A stretch of DNA of 64,000 nucleotides. Source: Siccirubricoccus deserti. Lineage in GTDB: Bacteria > Pseudomonadota > Alphaproteobacteria > Acetobacterales > Acetobacteraceae. A program made the translations under genes and the position numbers. Below are positions 63,300 to 64,000 of this stretch, one piece after another; position 1 is the first letter of the stretch, and each line of letters opens with the position of its first letter. Location of the stretch: NCBI RefSeq assembly GCF_014283215.1, contig NZ_JACOMF010000001.1, positions 62,001-126,000 of the forward strand. Reading direction: 5' to 3'. A model generated the notes under the pieces. That model worked only from the letters and a program-made list of their open reading frames with translations, did not search any database and was not told the origin of the DNA.

Positions 63300-64000
63300 T
63301 CAGCCCCGTCCCACCGCCACGGCAGGGATGGCCTCCGTCCGGCGCCGTTCCACCTCCTGCCCGATCCGCGTGGCGAGCCCGTCGCTCACGGCGATCATCG
63401 GCAGCCGCACCTCGGGGCTGTCGATCAACCCGGCACGCCAGAGCCAGTGCTTGATCGGCGCGGGGCTCGGCTCCGCGAACAGCAGCCGCGGCAGGTCGCA
63501 GATCGCGCGCCAGGCCGCCAGCGCACCGGGCCCGTCGCCCTCGCGCAGCAAGGCGGGCACCGCCGCGAAGGCGCGCGTCTCGACATGCGCGGAGGCCACG
63601 ATGCCGCCTTCGGCGCCCTGGGTCAGCATGGGGTGGAAGAAGGCGTCCTCGCCGGTGAGCACCGCGAAGCCGGGCGGCTTGCGGCGGAGCAGGTCGAAGG
63701 ATTGCGCCATGTCGGCCGAGCAGTCCTTTACCCCGATGATGTTCGGGCGCGCGGCGAGGTCCAGCATCGCCGCATTGCCGAGGTTCACCCCCGTCCGGTA
63801 GGGGATGTTGTAGATCATGATCGGCCGCGCGGTGGCCTCGGCCAGTGCGGAGAAGTGGCGGAGCATCCCCTCCTGGGACGGCCGCGTGTAGTAGGGGCAG
63901 GTGACGAGATAGCCATCGAGCGGCCATGCCGCGCTGCGCTCCAGCGCCTGCGCCACCTTCCGCGTGTCGCTTCCGGCGAGGCCCAGGAAGAGGGGCAGGC
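63300..64000 (-). CDS. dapA: Dihydrodipicolinate synthase family protein, N-terminus beyond window
   Basis: Only the C-terminal part (about 233 codons) lies in the window; the frame is open to the edge, reading PLFLGLAGSDTRKVAQALER there. Motifs are VTCPYYTRPSQEGMLRHF, IYNIPYRTGVNL with catalytic Tyr, and IIGVKDCS with the Schiff-base Lys, then LTGEDAFFHPMLTQGAEGGI (key residues). It condenses pyruvate with aspartate semialdehyde if a true DapA. Related aldolases share these motifs, and true DapA is only probable. The neighbourhood beyond the edge would help. Confidence 0.85.
   Translation of the reverse strand, partial: LPLFLGLAGSDTRKVAQALERSAAWPLDGYLVTCPYYTRPSQEGMLRHFSALAEATARPIMIYNIPYRTGVNLGNAAMLDLAARPNIIGVKDCSADMAQSFDLLRRKPPGFAVLTGEDAFFHPMLTQGAEGGIVASAHVETRAFAAVPALLREGDGPGALAAWRAICDLPRLLFAEPSPAPIKHWLWRAGLIDSPEVRLPMIAVSDGLATRIGQEVERRRTEAIPAVAVGRG

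Overview
The window is very GC-rich DNA with dense, mostly short-spaced genes. Its content points to an alphaproteobacterium, most likely an Acetobacteraceae/Roseomonas-like member of the Rhodospirillales. The evidence is a circularly permuted two-piece tmRNA gene, an alpha-type SspB, the flagellar regulators FliX and FlbT, a DksA with a single cysteine in its zinc-finger segment, and a purC-purS-purQ-purL-bolA-grxD order. Taxonomy is inferred from gene content; no 16S rRNA gene is present.

Layout. 1-6.1 kb: the edge of a type VI secretion cluster (TagH, TssJ, TssK, partial TssL, all on the minus strand). Divergent from it are two unrecognised plus-strand genes. 6.2-12.8 kb: accessory metabolism (aldehyde dehydrogenase, EamA transporter, Baeyer-Villiger-type monooxygenase, M20 amidohydrolase) and a MORN-repeat protein. 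12.8-14.1 kb: an IS-derived scrap, the permuted ssrA (tmRNA) gene and, immediately downstream, sspB, so the tagging RNA and the adaptor that reads its tag lie side by side. 14.4-24.2 kb: class I fumarase, RidA and VOC proteins, dapD-dapE (lysine/peptidoglycan), a diguanylate cyclase translationally coupled to a DUF2336 protein, a methyltransferase and a lipoprotein. 24.5-33.4 kb: TerC-type membrane protein, purB, then the purine run purC-purS-(small membrane protein)-purQ-purL followed by bolA and grxD. 33.5-36.6 kb: dksA, fliX and flgI-flgJ-flgN. 36.7-45.2 kb: phasin, TetR-like regulator, proC, cupin, YbjN, ubiK, hldD, lgt, midA, pgeF and a lipoprotein. 45.3-53.9 kb: second flagellar block (fliK-flgD on minus; flgE, flgK, flgL, flbT on plus), an RTX-type protein and a FlaG-like protein. 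54-64 kb: AbrB-type permease, protein tyrosine phosphatase, a large protein with seven 111-bp tandem repeats, SDR, ppa, DUF445, a decayed vapBC pair, a luciferase-like oxidoreductase and a dapA-like gene cut by the right edge.

How it works together. The flagellar genes make the P-ring, hook, hook cap and hook-filament junction. Good sigma-54 promoter matches precede flgI and flgE, and a weaker one precedes fliK. The pur genes cover the middle of IMP/AMP synthesis; dapD/dapE serve lysine and peptidoglycan. ssrA and sspB form a ribosome-rescue/proteolysis unit.

Beyond genes, several families of non-coding repeats recur in the spacers. These are a 60-nt element (two copies), a double-hairpin GC element (two copies), a hairpin with a fixed 16-nt loop and compensated stem changes (two copies) and several terminator-like palindromes. 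No rRNA, ordinary tRNA, CRISPR array or intact insertion sequence was seen.
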